Part shown: positions 32,988 to 43,929 of the stretch, one piece after another
Numbering within the stretch: position 1 is the stretch's first letter
How the letters are laid out: every line of letters begins with the position of its first letter
Assembly (NCBI GenBank): GCA_039621445.1
Contig: CP154954.1
Coordinates: 61,749,858-61,813,857 of the forward strand
Reading direction: 5' to 3'
Source of the DNA: Euglena gracilis
Lineage: Eukaryota; Euglenida; Euglenophyceae; Euglenales
Length of the DNA: 64,000 bases
The notes under the pieces: model-generated
The model's database searches: none
What the model was told of the DNA's origin: nothing
The model's input: only the letters and a program-made list of their open reading frames with translations
Translations under genes and position numbers: made by a program

Positions 32988-34068
32988 GGAAGAAATTTGG
33001 TTGGTGATGCCTAATTTGATGAAATTCTCAGGCAGATTCCTAATTTGAGGTCCAAAATTTTCGAATTTTCGGTTGATGATTCTTAATTTGGTGTCAAAAT
33101 CCTAATTTCAGGTGTGGCAATTCCAAATTTGTGGATTTTTTCCAAAAATTTGGGTTTGGTGATTCCTGATTTGGCCACCGAAAACGTGGTGTTCCCTCAT
33201 GACCCCCCCGAGACCCCCCCCCCTCGTGACCCGAACCACCCCCGATGGTTGGTGGTGAAATTTTGATGGGTGAAATTTTGCTCCTTCCTTTCTCAAAATG
33301 GTCATTTTACGGTTGATGGTTCATGGAATTTTATTGAAATTTCCGAAAGCTTGCCCAAAATGTCGTTTTTGGCCATTTTTGGCCAAAAAAAGTGCACTTG
33401 CGGTGGACTTGCAGGCTAAAAATGGGGGTCCATGGCCTGTCACATCACCTCATCGTGGTGCCACGATAGTGTCACGATAAACGGGTGGTGCCACGATATC
33501 GTGCCACGATAAACGGGTGAAGCTGAATTACGCTGGCCAAGGATATGACGAACATTTTTCCGGGGGGGGGGGGGCTTAAAAAATAATTATAATAATACTA
33601 ATAAAAAATAAAACATTTGCGAAAATAATTTCGCAAATGTCGAAAATATCGCCAATATCGCAAGGCTGTACAATATCTCGCAAAATATCGCAACCCCCCC
33701 CAAATGCAAGATTAATTACCAGCCTTGGCTGATTTGCAGGAAAACTAGACAAAAAAAGAATAGAAATTTGTGAAAATTGCACATTCGGAAATAATTCTTC
33801 TCATGCGCTGCATGCGAACGTCTGGAAAAAAAGATCACCTGGAAAAAGATCGCTACTGACGGGGGTGGTCGTTGGACAAAGCCGGTCGTTGGACGGGGGG
33901 GGGGGGGTACAAATGTATGGTAAAATGCAAACATTTGGGGTGGGATGAGAGAGAGGCATCAAGTGCAAGAACACATTCCCTTTTCAAGGCCATGAAACAT
34001 TGATGTTGCAAAACCCCACAAATAATGAAAACAAACTGCAAATATGGAGAAAGACCAGAGAAAGAAAG
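32988..34068. other. Non-genic flank with short palindromes
   Basis: The 'gattcctaatttg' units continue from 18600-18760. Also present: ggtgccacgata repeated with cgtgccacgataaacgggtg at 33456-33515, and a perfect palindrome catttgcgaaaataatttcg...aaatg at 33614-33639. The segment 33725-33810 matches 61115-61220 ('gaaatttgtgaaaattgcac'), marking another dispersed repeat. Confidence 0.5.
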
Positions 34069-34122
34069 CTTTGTTGTATTTTGATGAATTCTGGTCTATT
34101 AATTCATCAAAATACAACAAAG
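34069..34122. repeat. Perfect 22-bp-arm hairpin
   Basis: Arms 34069-34090 (ctttgttgtattttgatgaa...) and 34101-34122 are exact complements with a 10-nt loop. The sequence is AT-rich and isolated. It could be a short MITE remnant or an RNA hairpin. Confidence 0.8.
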
Positions 34123-34399
34123 CCAAATATTTAATTTGATTTCACAAGCCAACAAATTTTGTTTGAGTTTATTAAATTTGAAATTTTTGTTGGACATTTT
34201 TCTCAATTTCGAAAGAAAAAAAACAATTTCATCAGTATTTTCTTCAGGTTTGGTCTTCAGCATGAGAAGCTATGGGATATTCTGAACAATCTCAAAATAG
34301 AATGATAATAATTAGAATTTAAATGTTATTCTTTCTGAAGAAAAAAAAACATCAGCAGTGTGGAAAGGCTGGAAAAAAAATCACATCTGGCATCTACGG

Positions 34400-34894
34400 C
34401 AGGGGATTTCTTAAGGACCCCGGGGGGTCCAGCCTCCGGCTGGCAAAAAGGCTGCTGGCTGGATTTGAGCTGCTGGCCGGACCCCCCCCCCCGGGGGTGG
34501 GGGGGAGGGGGGTCCGGGGCTGGAGGGGGCTGGGCTGGGCTAGGTCGGTGAAAAACAAATTTTCTAAAAAAAATTTTTGCCATTTTCGACATTTTGGTGG
34601 ATGGAGCTAGATCAAGGCTGGGGGGCTGTGATGGAGGAAGCTGTGGTGAGGGGAAAAAATGCAGGGATAGGTGACCTGGGCAGCCCAGTTGGCTGGCCAG
34701 CCTGCGGCTGGCTGGCCCAGCCTTCGGCCAGCTGGCCAGGCCTCTGGCCGGGCTGGACCCGGCTTTATTTCACTCGACCCCCGGGGGGGGGGGGGCTCCC
34801 AGCCCGAATTTGGGCTGCTGGCTGGATTTGAGCTGGCTGGTTGGCTGGACCCCCCCCGGGGGGTAGGGTACCCTCCAGCTTAAGAAATCCCCTG
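34400..34894. mobile_element. hAT-like element (495 bp) with 8-bp duplication
   Basis: Ends CAGGGGATTTCTTAAG and CTTAAGAAATCCCCTG are perfect inverted repeats of 16 bp. The flanks atctacgg (34392-34399) and atctacag (34895-34902) match at 7 of 8. The interior has C/G walls and 'ctggctggc' repeats (34700-34850). It has no coding capacity. Confidence 0.85.
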
Positions 34895-34902
34895 ATCTAC
34901 AG

Positions 34903-35435
34903 AGGGGTGGTCCGCAGCCCCACCACGACCCCAGGAGGGGGGGGGATGGGCAGGGATGGATGGGAAGTCTTGAGGGGGGGGGGTGGGTCGGACCCCCCCT
35001 CCCGAACAGGGGGGGGGGGGGGGGCGGGGTCGGACCCCCCCCTCCTACCTCGAAACTGAGGGGGGGGCCGAAATTTTTTCGATTTCATGGACGGGCAAAG
35101 GGCCGGAAATTGGGTCAAAATCGGTCAAAAACCCCTGATTTTTCTTTGAAAATCGATCCAAAAATGCTCATTTTTTGAATTTTTTTGAACATGTCTTTGG
35201 GGGAAAACACCAACACATCAAAAAATGGGCAATATGGCCAAAAGTCAGCAAAAGGGGTGTTTTTTGCTCATTTTCCGGCGCTGCGCGCCGGAAGAAAATT
35301 TTCTGCTATTTTTGGCACCTGTCAAGGAGGGGGCGGGGAGGGCCCGGACCCCCCCTCCCAACATCCAGGGGGGGGGTCGGGACCCCCCCCCTACCACCTA
35401 CCTCAATACCGAAGGGCTTCCCATCCATCCCTGGG
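34903..35435. other. G/C-homopolymer spacer with a decayed element
   Basis: Alternating long G and C runs (34930-35060, 35350-35390) around the core ggcgctgcgcgccgga (35276-35292). It looks like an older element of the C/G-walled type; ends not found. Confidence 0.4.
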
Positions 35436-35443
35436 GATGGGAC

Positions 35444-35730
35444 CAGGGGTTTTTTCTTTTAAGACTGGGGGGGAAGGGGGAAGGGGGTCGGCACCCACCC
35501 AGTGGGACCCCGGGGAGGGGGGGGTCTTGGGGAACCCACCCACTTTTGCCCGAAAACGGCCAAAAATGCCAAAAATAGCACCTTTTCAGAATTTTCGGCG
35601 CCTTCGGCACCGGAAAGATACACCCACCAGCCCCCACCCCAACCCCCCCCCCGGGAGAGGGGTCCAAGTGACCCACCCACCCTACCCCCCTCCCCGGGGG
35701 AGGGGGTCCAAAACTAAAAAAAAAACCCTG
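35444..35730. mobile_element. hAT-like MITE with C/G walls (287 bp)
   Basis: Left end CAGGGGTTTTTTCTTTTAAG; right end complemented CAGGGTTTTTTTTTTAGT. The flanks gatgggac (35436-35443) and tatgggac (35731-35738) match at 7 of 8. Core ttttcggcgccttcggcacc at about 35593. Same family as 4988-5272. Confidence 0.8.
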
Positions 35731-35738
35731 TATGGGAC

Positions 35739-36180
35739 CCCCATCGCCAACAGCTTCCCATTGGGGAATTTCTTGAGGACCACAGGCGAGGATGAAGGTG
35801 AAAGGTGAAGATGAAGGTGACAACAGGTGAGGTGCTGGCTGAAAAAAGCTAAACCCCTCCCCCAAATAACGGGGCACTGCCCTTTGAGTGGGCAGTGCCC
35901 AAATAACGGGGCAGGGGGCAGGCCGAAATAGACGGTTCCAATAACGGGGAACTTTCAGTTTTTTTTTTTTAGGTCCAAGAGGTTAGCGACGCAAAAAATA
36001 TTCCACAAACACTTGCCTGCCGCGAGTGCTTCACAACAGGTTTTGGGGGAAAAAGAAGTGACGCCCAACTATAAACCAAGTTTTGAATAGTGCTGAGCTC
36101 TTAATGCGCATACCAATCCCCATCTTTGATGCCCTATATAAACCGGCTCCCTGAATAGACGTTTATCAATTAAAATTTAA
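35739..36180. other. Non-genic spacer with a hairpin
   Basis: A hairpin gggcactgccc...gggcagtgccc lies at about 35870-35900, repeated in part by 'aaataacggggca'. No gene. Confidence 0.4.
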
Positions 36181-36229
36181 GGGATTCAGACCCAAAGCCT
36201 CCCTGTTAACCCCCCGTATACCCCATACC

Positions 36230-36610
36230 TGTTTTGTTGGATTTTTTTTTGATTTCTTTGACCCGTTTTCGACCCCAACTCCGTGGGTTTCGGGCCAAAA
36301 CGGGGGGCGGGGGGGGACGCTCATTTTTGGCTCAAAAACAGCTTTTCTGGGTCCGGGAGACCAAAAAACATGGTTTTGGCAAAAAAAATTCTTCAGATTC
36401 TTTCGACTTTTTTGACCCGTTTTTGACCCAGAGTCCATGGGATATGGGTCCAAAGGGGTCGGGGGGGGGGGGGGGCGAAAAAAACGCTCATTTTCGGCTC
36501 AAAATCAGGTTTTCCGGGTCCGGGAGGCCAAAAAACATGCTTTTGGGCAAAAAAAATGTTCGATTTTTCGACTTTTTTTTTGGCCGAAAACGGCTATGTC
36601 TGACAGTGGA
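36230..36610. repeat. Two tandem ~190-bp modules shared with 52.70-52.93 kb
   Basis: Two copies (36240-36400 and 36405-36600) each contain 'gacccgttt(t/c)gaccc', a G-run, 'gctcattttcggctcaaaa' and 'gggtccggga(g)gccaaaaaaca'. An inverted third copy lies at 52700-52930 ('ggcctcccggacccagagaa', 'gggccgaaacccatgg'-type). No coding bias. Confidence 0.7.
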
Positions 36611-37729
36611 AAAAGTGTACAAAATGGCCTAAATTGGCCAACCTAAATTGGCCAAAAAATGGCTGTATCTCGGGCTAGGCGGTGAGCTGCGGGGAAATCA
36701 AAATGCCGGTAGATAGAGCGTTCCAAGGCTTCAATTTAGGTGTCCGGACATTTCCTTTGATTTTGCATCATTTTTGAGATATTTTGAAAATATCAATTTT
36801 TGGGCCCGAAATAGCAGAGTCCAAAGGGGGGGCTCATCTTGTGAGGCGCCCACCTGCCCTTATATCGAACCCTGGTTTCACACAGTCAATAAGTCTATTG
36901 AATACTCCCCAGAGGGCAAGTTTGTATGGGAAGCAGGGAATTTCTGAAGCCGGAGGTCACCCCACTTTTTCACCTCAAAGACTGAAAAATCCACCCAGCT
37001 GGATTTGTGCCTTTTGTGCCTTTTGATTTGTGCCTGTTTTTGGTTGACCCCCCCCAAAAAAACCTGGCGGGGTGCCGGTTATTGGATCCAACTTTTGGCC
37101 CTGCCCCGCTGCAGTTATTTGGGCCTCTTTTCAGCGTCTTAAAAGAACTTTGCCTTGAAAGGGGAGTGCCAAGTCACTGGAACCATCTTTTTGCCCCCCC
37201 CGCCAAGTTATTCGTCACTGCCAGGAGCAAGGGCGCCGCCAGGTTATTGGGGGGGGGGGGTGCTCTTATCTCTTTAGAGTAAGAGCGAAGCTTACCAAGA
37301 AAATGGGGGGGTCGGACCCCCCCCGCCTCCCCCCTCTGGGTAGACCGTGAAACCAGCGGATTATCATCATAATCCCGGCTCTGTTCCCGGAAAAAAAATT
37401 TTCAGTCGCAAGCGACTGGATTCCTAGTTTCCGAATCACCCTGGGTGACCCCCAACTCCTTGCCTGGCCCGAGTTATTCACGCGCGAAGGAGTCCAAACT
37501 GGGTTCAATTGCCCCCCCCCCCCGGTCCAGGAGGGGGGACACCCCACCTAAACCCCAAAGAAATTACCCCCAAAACGACCAAAAGGGCCATTTTGGGCGC
37601 GTTTTGGGCAAAAATTTGTCAAACATTCCAAAAAATTTTCGGCACAAAGCGCCGGAAAGAAAACCTTATCCTTTGGGGGGGTCCCAAGCCGGGATCTGTT
37701 CGGACCCCCCTTTGGGGGGTGCGTGTTTG
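36611..37729. other. Non-genic spacer with C/G walls
   Basis: Homopolymer runs at 37050-37062, 37245-37260, 37310-37325 and 37510-37524, plus the core ttttcggcacaaagcgccgg (37636-37656). Decayed short elements are likely. No supported gene. Confidence 0.4.
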
Positions 37730-37832
37730 TTTTCGTGTGTTTCTGTGCATGTGTGCGTGCGTGCGTGCGTGCGTGCGTGTGTGTGTGTGTGTGTGTGTGC
37801 GTGTTTGTGTGCGTGCGTGTTTGTGTGCGTGC

Positions 37833-37906
<74 letters not shown>

Positions 37907-38228
37907 GCGGGTTGGGTGTGTGTGTGTGTTGTGTGAGTGTGTGTGATGGCGGGTGGGGTGTGTGTGTGTGTGTGTTGTGGGTGTGTGGGGTGTGTTGTGT
38001 GTGGGGTGTGTGTGTGTGTGTTGGTGTGGTGTGTGTGTGTGTGTGTGTGTGGTGTGTGTGTGCGTGTGTGTGTGTGTGTGTGTGCGTTGTGTGTGTGTGT
38101 GTGTGTGTTGTGGGGTGTGTGTGTTGTGTGTGTGTGTGTGTGTGTTGTATGTTGTGTGTGTGTGTGTGTGTTGTGTGTGTGTGGGTGTGTGTGTGTGTGT
38201 GTGTGTTGTGTGTGTGTGTGTGTGTGTG

Positions 38229-38288
<60 letters not shown>

Positions 38289-38308
38289 TGTGTGTTGTGT
38301 GTGTGTGG

Positions 38309-38349
<41 letters not shown>

Positions 38350-38358
38350 GGTTGGTTG

Positions 38359-38408
<50 letters not shown>

Positions 38409-38430
38409 TACGGGTGGGTGGGTGGGTGGG
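37730..38430. repeat. (GT)n tract of about 700 bp
   Basis: Near-continuous GT with TTGT, GGTG and GC interruptions, ending in (GTGC)n and (GGGT)n. Long open frames in both directions (His-Thr or Cys-Val) are repeat artefacts. Such tracts can adopt left-handed DNA. Confidence 0.95.
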
Positions 38431-38864
38431 TCTGCAACTTGGAGATCAAAGCAAAGCCCAAGGTCTGAAGGTGGGCAAATCAAGGCGCAAAAATCCACCC
38501 AAAGACAGGTTTTCGCTGGACGTTGGCACCGATTGGCCCCGTTCGGGGGTGGTGGGTGGGGGATTGGTGACTCTTGGGCAGTGTGCCGGGCTGCGAGACC
38601 AGGCGGCAGGCAACGCGGTGCCGCAGGCGTGGCGAGGGCCGGGGTCCAGGCAATCATCGTATCAGTCAAACTGCGTGTCAGTCCGATAATGGATCAGCCT
38701 TCTCGCCATTGGGGTTGGGCTGCCAGTTCAACACGGGGGGGGGGGGGGGGGGGGACAGGAAGAGCAGGACCCCCGACTTCAGCGGCGGTCCATTCAGAAT
38801 GAAGGGTCATATCCCCACCTTGGGAGGCGATGGGGCGCACTTCCGGCTCTCCCGTCGACCGGAG

Positions 38865-38933
38865 GGGGGCGGTGGCCTCAAAGTACTGGGGCAGGCGTGC
38901 CTCGAACGTCTCGAGGGTCGGACTGGTGATCAC
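38865..38933 (-). CDS. Exon of an unknown gene, paralogous to 57.56-57.63 kb
   Basis: The minus-strand exon starts at 38933 just after a C-rich acceptor (accctcag-type: ...cacccgcag) and reads VITSPTLETFEARLPQYFEATAP. The copy at 57631 reads VTASPTLETFGDCLPQYFEATAP after the same type of acceptor. The downstream limit is uncertain. The neighbouring minus-strand frame (38945-39065: WKSAHQLPDPTRRIIVVYAH) may be an upstream exon. I do not recognise the protein. Confidence 0.5.
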
Positions 38934-39070
38934 CTGCGGGTGGGGGGGGGCCTCTTTCTCAGCTAAGATATCGAAGGGCATGTGAGCATAGACAACAATG
39001 ATCCTGCGGGTTGGGTCCGGCAATTGATGTGCCGATTTCCACGAGGAAATGGAACGAAACTTGGGCTTCA

Positions 39071-40113
39071 AAGCAGCATTTTTCTCTGACTGAGGAACAA
39101 TGCCGGTGATCGAATTGCAAATGAAAATAAAACAGTTGGTCATGCAGCAGGAAATGGACGGCGTGACGTTCTTTTCCTCATGGAACAATCACTTTCCGAG
39201 GGGCTCAATGGACGACAACTGTGCAAAATCGAGGGAAATGCAGCAAACGCCTTGCCCCGCAAGCAGCAAACCACAAGAGAGGAGAGGGAAATCGCTGCTA
39301 GAGTTGCACTTTTGTTAAGGTCATGGGGGGGCAGCCGTAGACGCTTGAAACTAATGTGTCCCCTCCCCACCAAAGATTTGCAAAGGTCACGCCCCAAGCG
39401 GGGTACCCACTCGGCCCGATCCCCACCCCCCCCACCCTGGGGGACCCGGCCTGGACCCCCCGGGTAACCAAACTTTTAAAAAAAAGGGTGGTGTGTGTTG
39501 TGGGTGGGGGTGTGGGTGTGGGTGGAGGTGTGTGGGTGGGTGCGGGAGCATGTGCGCATGGATGTGGGTGGTGGGCGTGTTGGGGGGAGTGTGTGTGGGC
39601 TCAGGGGAGAGTGCCAAATCCACACACACGCTAGGCTTCTTTTCAAAAATTCTGGGGGCCCAGCCCCGGATGTGCAACCTTGGGGGAGGGGAAAAGTGCT
39701 TGTGTTGTGTTTCTACCCACCCAGGGGGGCAGGGACCCCTGCAAAAAAAAAAACCGGGAATGGCCGGAACTCACTGCACCCCGCAACTGTCCCGCATTTT
39801 ACGCAATTTTCCTGCTACCTTCCTCACTTTTTTGCTCTCCAAAATTTTCCATATGAACTTGAAAATTGAAGTATCAATTATCCCCCCCCCCCGCCATTGC
39901 ACCACAAATTAAATCCTTTTCATAAAACGTTTCTGAAGCAGGAGAAGCTGGTCTTTGGTGTGAAATTGAGCATTGCTTTTCTGGAAGTTCAGCGCATTCA
40001 CTGTTTCCTTTGAAATGCGTTCCCACCGGCCAGGCAGCCTCTGAAGCAAAATACCTCAAACTTCCCTTCCTGTTCACCAACAACGAGCTCATTTGTTTGC
40101 ATCAACGGCCCAC
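39071..40113. other. Spacer between minus-strand exons
   Basis: It contains a GT-rich tract at 39490-39605 beside a 'taaccaaacttttaaaaaaa' element end (39466-39486). A possible minus-strand coding patch precedes 39190, but no clean exon boundaries are visible. Confidence 0.35.
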
Positions 40114-40264
40114 CTCTGTCAGAAGCGTTGCCAACGGCTGCATTTCGTCTCCCGCCAGGCGCAGCAGCGCCGCGAGGTGCGTGCCCAGCTCGGGCGGCGG
40201 GCAATGCTGCACGAGGACCAGCGCGCACGCGACGGCCATCGCGTCGCGCGCGCCGGCTGTGGAG

Positions 40265-40605
40265 CTGGGATTGGTGCTTCTCCGGAGTTGGGGGGGGGTC
40301 AAATTCCTATCTTTGGTTATGTGTGGTAATCCGGAGTTGCAAAAAGCACCCATACTGGCTGGGCCAACCATCCAGAAAGGTGGCAATGAAACAGGGAAAG
40401 ACAGATCCAGTGCAGAAAAACCTGTGAAGCGTCCAAACACCACGATCCAAAGGAATATGCCGTGTATCCAATACATGCTGATATGTGCTGATGTACGCAA
40501 CCCCTCCCCTCTCCCTCGGTCATCAGTCCTCGTCAGCCATGCCAGACCTCATATCCGGAGTTACCCGGATATGAGGTATCCGGGTAACATACCCGGATAT
40601 GTATG

Positions 40606-40702
<97 letters not shown>

Positions 40703-40851
40703 CCATATATATATATACACCCATATATATATATGTATATATATATATACATATACATATATATATATATATATGTATATATCCGACTTGGGGGGCCAGG
40801 CTGATCGGCAGCTATCCCAGCTATCCGTTTCAGGATAAGCACCAATCCCTG
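40265..40851. mobile_element. 587-bp insertion with inverted ends in the 40 kb exon
   Basis: Left end CTGGGATTGGTGCTTCTCC and complemented right end CAGGGATTGGTGCTTATCC are inverted repeats. The flanks ctgtggag and (g)cgcgagg resemble two decayed copies of the ccgcgagg found once at the uninterrupted site near 59211-59219, which is consistent with an 8-bp duplication. The interior holds a (TA)n tract. Confidence 0.7.
40605..40780. repeat. (TA)n tract
   Basis: About 90 bp of pure TA followed by TA/CA/CC-interrupted repeats. It lies inside the 587-bp insertion. Open frames of Ile-Tyr are artefacts. Confidence 0.95.
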
Positions 40852-40990
40852 CGCGAGGGGACGTGCGCCATCGACGAGGGCGGCGGCGGCGGGGCAGTCC
40901 GGGTCCGCGGCGGCCACCAGCATCTGCGGCTGGGCCCACAGCAACAGTTGGCTCGCAGACGCCGCCCGGGAGGCCAGGATGGGGCGAGGG

Positions 40991-42510
40991 ACGTGCCTCT
41001 GTGGTCGGGGGGGGGGGGGCTACCTCCTTAGATGCACTTTGGCTTCTGTCTGGTTTAAGGCCTGGCGCTGCATTCCGCTACCTCCCCCGTCCAACGACCG
41101 CTGATGTTCGTCTCTGACCAGGGGGGGGGGGGGGCAGTTAGACAAGCGGGGTGGACCCCAGGTCGGCGAAAAATTTGGCCAAAGGTGGGGGTATATGTCC
41201 ATTTTAGGCTGCGTTTGGTCATTTTTGGCCACTTTTGTCCATTTTTTTGGCCTTTATCTGCAACTTTCGGCCGTTTGTCACAATCTCGCACATTTACATC
41301 AATTTGAGTCATATTTGGGTAAGGTGGACCTTTTTCCATTTTATGGCGATCATCCCAACAAATTACCAAAAAAAATCTTCTCTGAAATAATCAAATGCAA
41401 AAAAAACCTAAATTAAATCACGCAATTCTTCCAACAATTTCTGAACAAGGATTGTTTCCAAAAAAACATCACATCTGACCGGGCAGTGGTTGTTCGTTAG
41501 ACAAGGGGGACGGGAGATAAGAGACACTGCTTCAATCGACCAATGGGTGGGAGGAAGGTGCCCCATTCTCATTGGCGATTCCATTCACAGAAAAATTATC
41601 AAACACACTCCATGCATATCCTTTCAACCTGGAAGACAATGTGGGGATTTCTTTGGAAGTGAACGGCCATAGCAGCACGTTCTCTGAACTCTTTGGAGTG
41701 TGGAGTTCTTCTTTTAAGCGAGGACGAGGAAAGAAGTGAAACATACGAGAATGGCACCTTTAGTGTCAAAAATTCATTTTAAAGGTCAACATCCACCTGC
41801 ATTCGCACCAATAGCGAAATGCTGCAGAAGGTGAGAGAAAGAAGGAATGTGTCTTTGCTTGGTCTTCACCTTGCCGTCACAACAGCCCCAGCCAATGAAA
41901 GTTCCTGCCAGCTGACCACAAGGACAAGGTGAATCCCCAAAGGGTTTGGTGAACAATACCTGGAAATCTGACCTGGCAAGCATCTCATACGATACACACC
42001 TATGAGAAGACGCATCACGTGGGTTCCTCGAAAGAAAATTCACTCCCCTGTAAATTTACCGCTTGCAATCCAGCCTTCTCTCTGGGGTGGGCAGGGCTGT
42101 TAGGGAGGGCCTGGTGAGGGGGGTCGGATCCACCCACCATGGCACCCGCGCAACAATAATTCCTTGCCGAACGCCGAAGGAAAATTTTAACTTAAAAACA
42201 GGTGCCCCGGGAAATACGGGAAGGCCCGGTGGGGGGCTTAGACCCCGCCCCACCAGGATGAGGGTAACGGGGGTGGACCCCCACCCCCCACCCGCAGGGC
42301 TGTGGGGATTCCCGTGCAGCCGTGGGGAGGGGATGCCAGGAACGGCCAGATGGCATACCTACCCCCCCCCCCCGGGAAACTGTCATGCCCGAGAACCTGT
42401 CAGGGTCCCGCCCGGGAAACTGTCAGGGTCCCCGGTACCGGCCAACCTGTCAGGTGACAGTTTCCCGGGGGGGGGGGGTACCCTATGGGTCAATCAGATG
42501 CCGTCAATTG
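40991..42510. other. Spacer with possible coding fragments
   Basis: Two minus-strand frames look more protein-like than their surroundings: 41786-42043 (contains LFTKPFGDSPCPCGQLAG and CCDGKVKTKQRHIPSF) and 41532-41744 (LKGYAWSVFDNFSVNGIANE). The + strand is also open. I cannot set exon limits or name a family. The remainder (42060-42510) has C/G runs and 'ctgtcagggtccc' repeats. Confidence 0.35.
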
Positions 42511-42514
42511 TCGT

Positions 42515-42865
42515 TGTAAACCCCCCAAATATAAACCCCCCTGGGGAGTTTGCTTTGGCGACCAAATATAAACCCTCCCAAATATCAGCTTCGGATCCAT
42601 CACCTCCTGACTCTTCGGATGTTGGTGATTCAGTGGTCTCGGCACTTGAAACGACCAAAATCGAGTCATTAAGGGAGTCTCTGGAGAGTTATTCTCCATC
42701 AGAAGCAACACAAATGGGCTACGAGGGACAAATGGAAAGGACAGAAAGTCGCCAGAAGTTTGAGTCCCCCCCATATGCAAACCCCCCAAATATAAAACCC
42801 CCGGGGGTCTTGAACTTTCCGCTCAAATGTAAAACTAGGGGGTTTTGTATTTGGGGGGTTAGGTG
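42515..42865. mobile_element. Short element with 'CCCCCCAAATATAAA' inverted ends
   Basis: Left: gtaaaccccccaaatataaa (from 42516). Right: gtatttggggggttaggtgc (to about 42868). Further inverted blocks lie just inside (42560 and 42780). The same architecture occurs at 56848-57250. The target duplication is not clear. Confidence 0.55.
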
Positions 42866-43424
42866 CAAAACCATCCACCGTTGTTCGCTGGATTTGGGGG
42901 GGGGGGGTAGAACCCACCCGCCACTTGAGGGGAATTCCGGTTGTCCTGCTCAGTCCTTGGGGGGGGGGGGATGAACCGAAACGGGCCCTCGGCGGGGTGG
43001 CAGGTGTGGAGGAGGGCGCGGGAGAAGAGGCTGACGGCCTTGAGGGTCCGAAGCGGAAAATGCCACCAACGCAGCGACTGGGATGAGCGGAACAAAACTG
43101 CCCAAAGGAATGGCACGGAAATGTTGGAGAGGAATGTGAGCTCCGGATGGCCGACAACAAGGGGTGGTCGGCCAGCACATCCAACTGGGGGGGGGGCACA
43201 ACATGGAACCCTGAAAACTCAAAAACACAATTTAGTGATTTTTGATGGGAAAAAAAATCAAATTTTTTACTTTTAAATAATTTTAAATTAAAATTTTAAA
43301 GATATGTGATTTTGTGAATTTTGGGTTCGTGTTGATCAAATATACGCTGTTTGTTGCCACACGTTGGTGAAAGAACAGAAATAACAATGAATTGACGAAA
43401 ACCTTGGTCACAAACAAGCACCTA
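42866..43424. other. Spacer with a possible minus-strand exon
   Basis: At 42978-43058 the minus strand reads RTLKAVSLFSRALLHTCHPAEG with GC-rich third positions; it may be an exon of a gene like those at 38.9 and 57.6 kb. It is bounded by G-run DNA on both sides. Nothing else is recognisable. Confidence 0.3.
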
Positions 43425-43546
43425 TAGTTGACACCCCGATTTTTGCCATTTTCGGCCATTTTCAGCCATTTTCGGCCATTTTCGGCCATTTTCGGCCATT
43501 TTCGGCCATTTTCGGCCATTTTCGGCCATTTTTTCCTATAGGTGGG
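43425..43546. repeat. CCTATAG-bounded array of ATTTTCGGCC (10-bp units)
   Basis: Bounded by cacctatagt (43420) and cctataggtg (43536), with about nine 10-bp units ATTTTCGGCC inside. The 45.5 kb array has the same bounding motif. It looks like a tiny inverted-repeat element whose inside is a satellite. Confidence 0.75.
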
Positions 43547-43929
43547 GGGTAAAATTACCTTAAAATCCTTTCATACCAACAATGCATTTGATCATTCATG
43601 CAACGTGAAAGTAGTTGTGAGCAACAAATCAAGCCAACGCATCAAAAGAGGTCCGTTTGGAATGGGTGCTCAGGTATTAAAGAGGTCAAAAAAAAATTGG
43701 TTGCAATATTGTGAAAAATCTAAATGGCACAAATCCATCACTTCAAAGAAGCCTTGATGTTAAATTTCATCTGTCATGATGAGATGATCATCCGTCTGGA
43801 TGTGGCGAAGTTGGGAGAAAATGTGCTCGGCTTGAGCTCAGAGCAAAAGCAAGCAAACATGTGATCAGCACATAATGTTGAAATATTATATGTTGACATC
43901 AAATGCGCTCACCCAATTGCCCAATTTCT

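Larger units (their letters stand above)
40114..40990 (-). pseudogene. Exon interrupted by an insertion; paralogue of 59.16-59.37 kb
   Basis: Read on the minus strand, 40990-40852 encodes ...[18 protein letters not shown]... to DGARPLA, and 40264-40114 encodes [17 protein letters not shown]... to LTEV, ending at an acagag|GTGGG donor. The same exon is continuous at 59157-59370 ([13 protein letters not shown] ... [16 protein letters not shown]). Here it is split by the 587-bp insertion at 40265-40851, so the exon is broken unless the insertion is removed. Product unknown; Ala/Val/Asp-rich and helical. Confidence 0.6.

Noticed and set aside
37730-38669. Long open frames of His-Thr and Cys-Val repeats on both strands.
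   Set aside because: They are direct translations of (GT)n and (AC)n in every frame, with no start context, splice sites or composition of a gene.
40603-40940. Ile-Tyr-rich open frames resembling membrane peptides.
   Set aside because: They are translations of the (TA)n tract inside the 587-bp insertion.
42063-42974. A 303-residue + strand frame.
   Set aside because: It runs through C/G homopolymers and inverted-repeat element ends, and is Pro/Gly-rich by composition. There is no coding bias at third positions.
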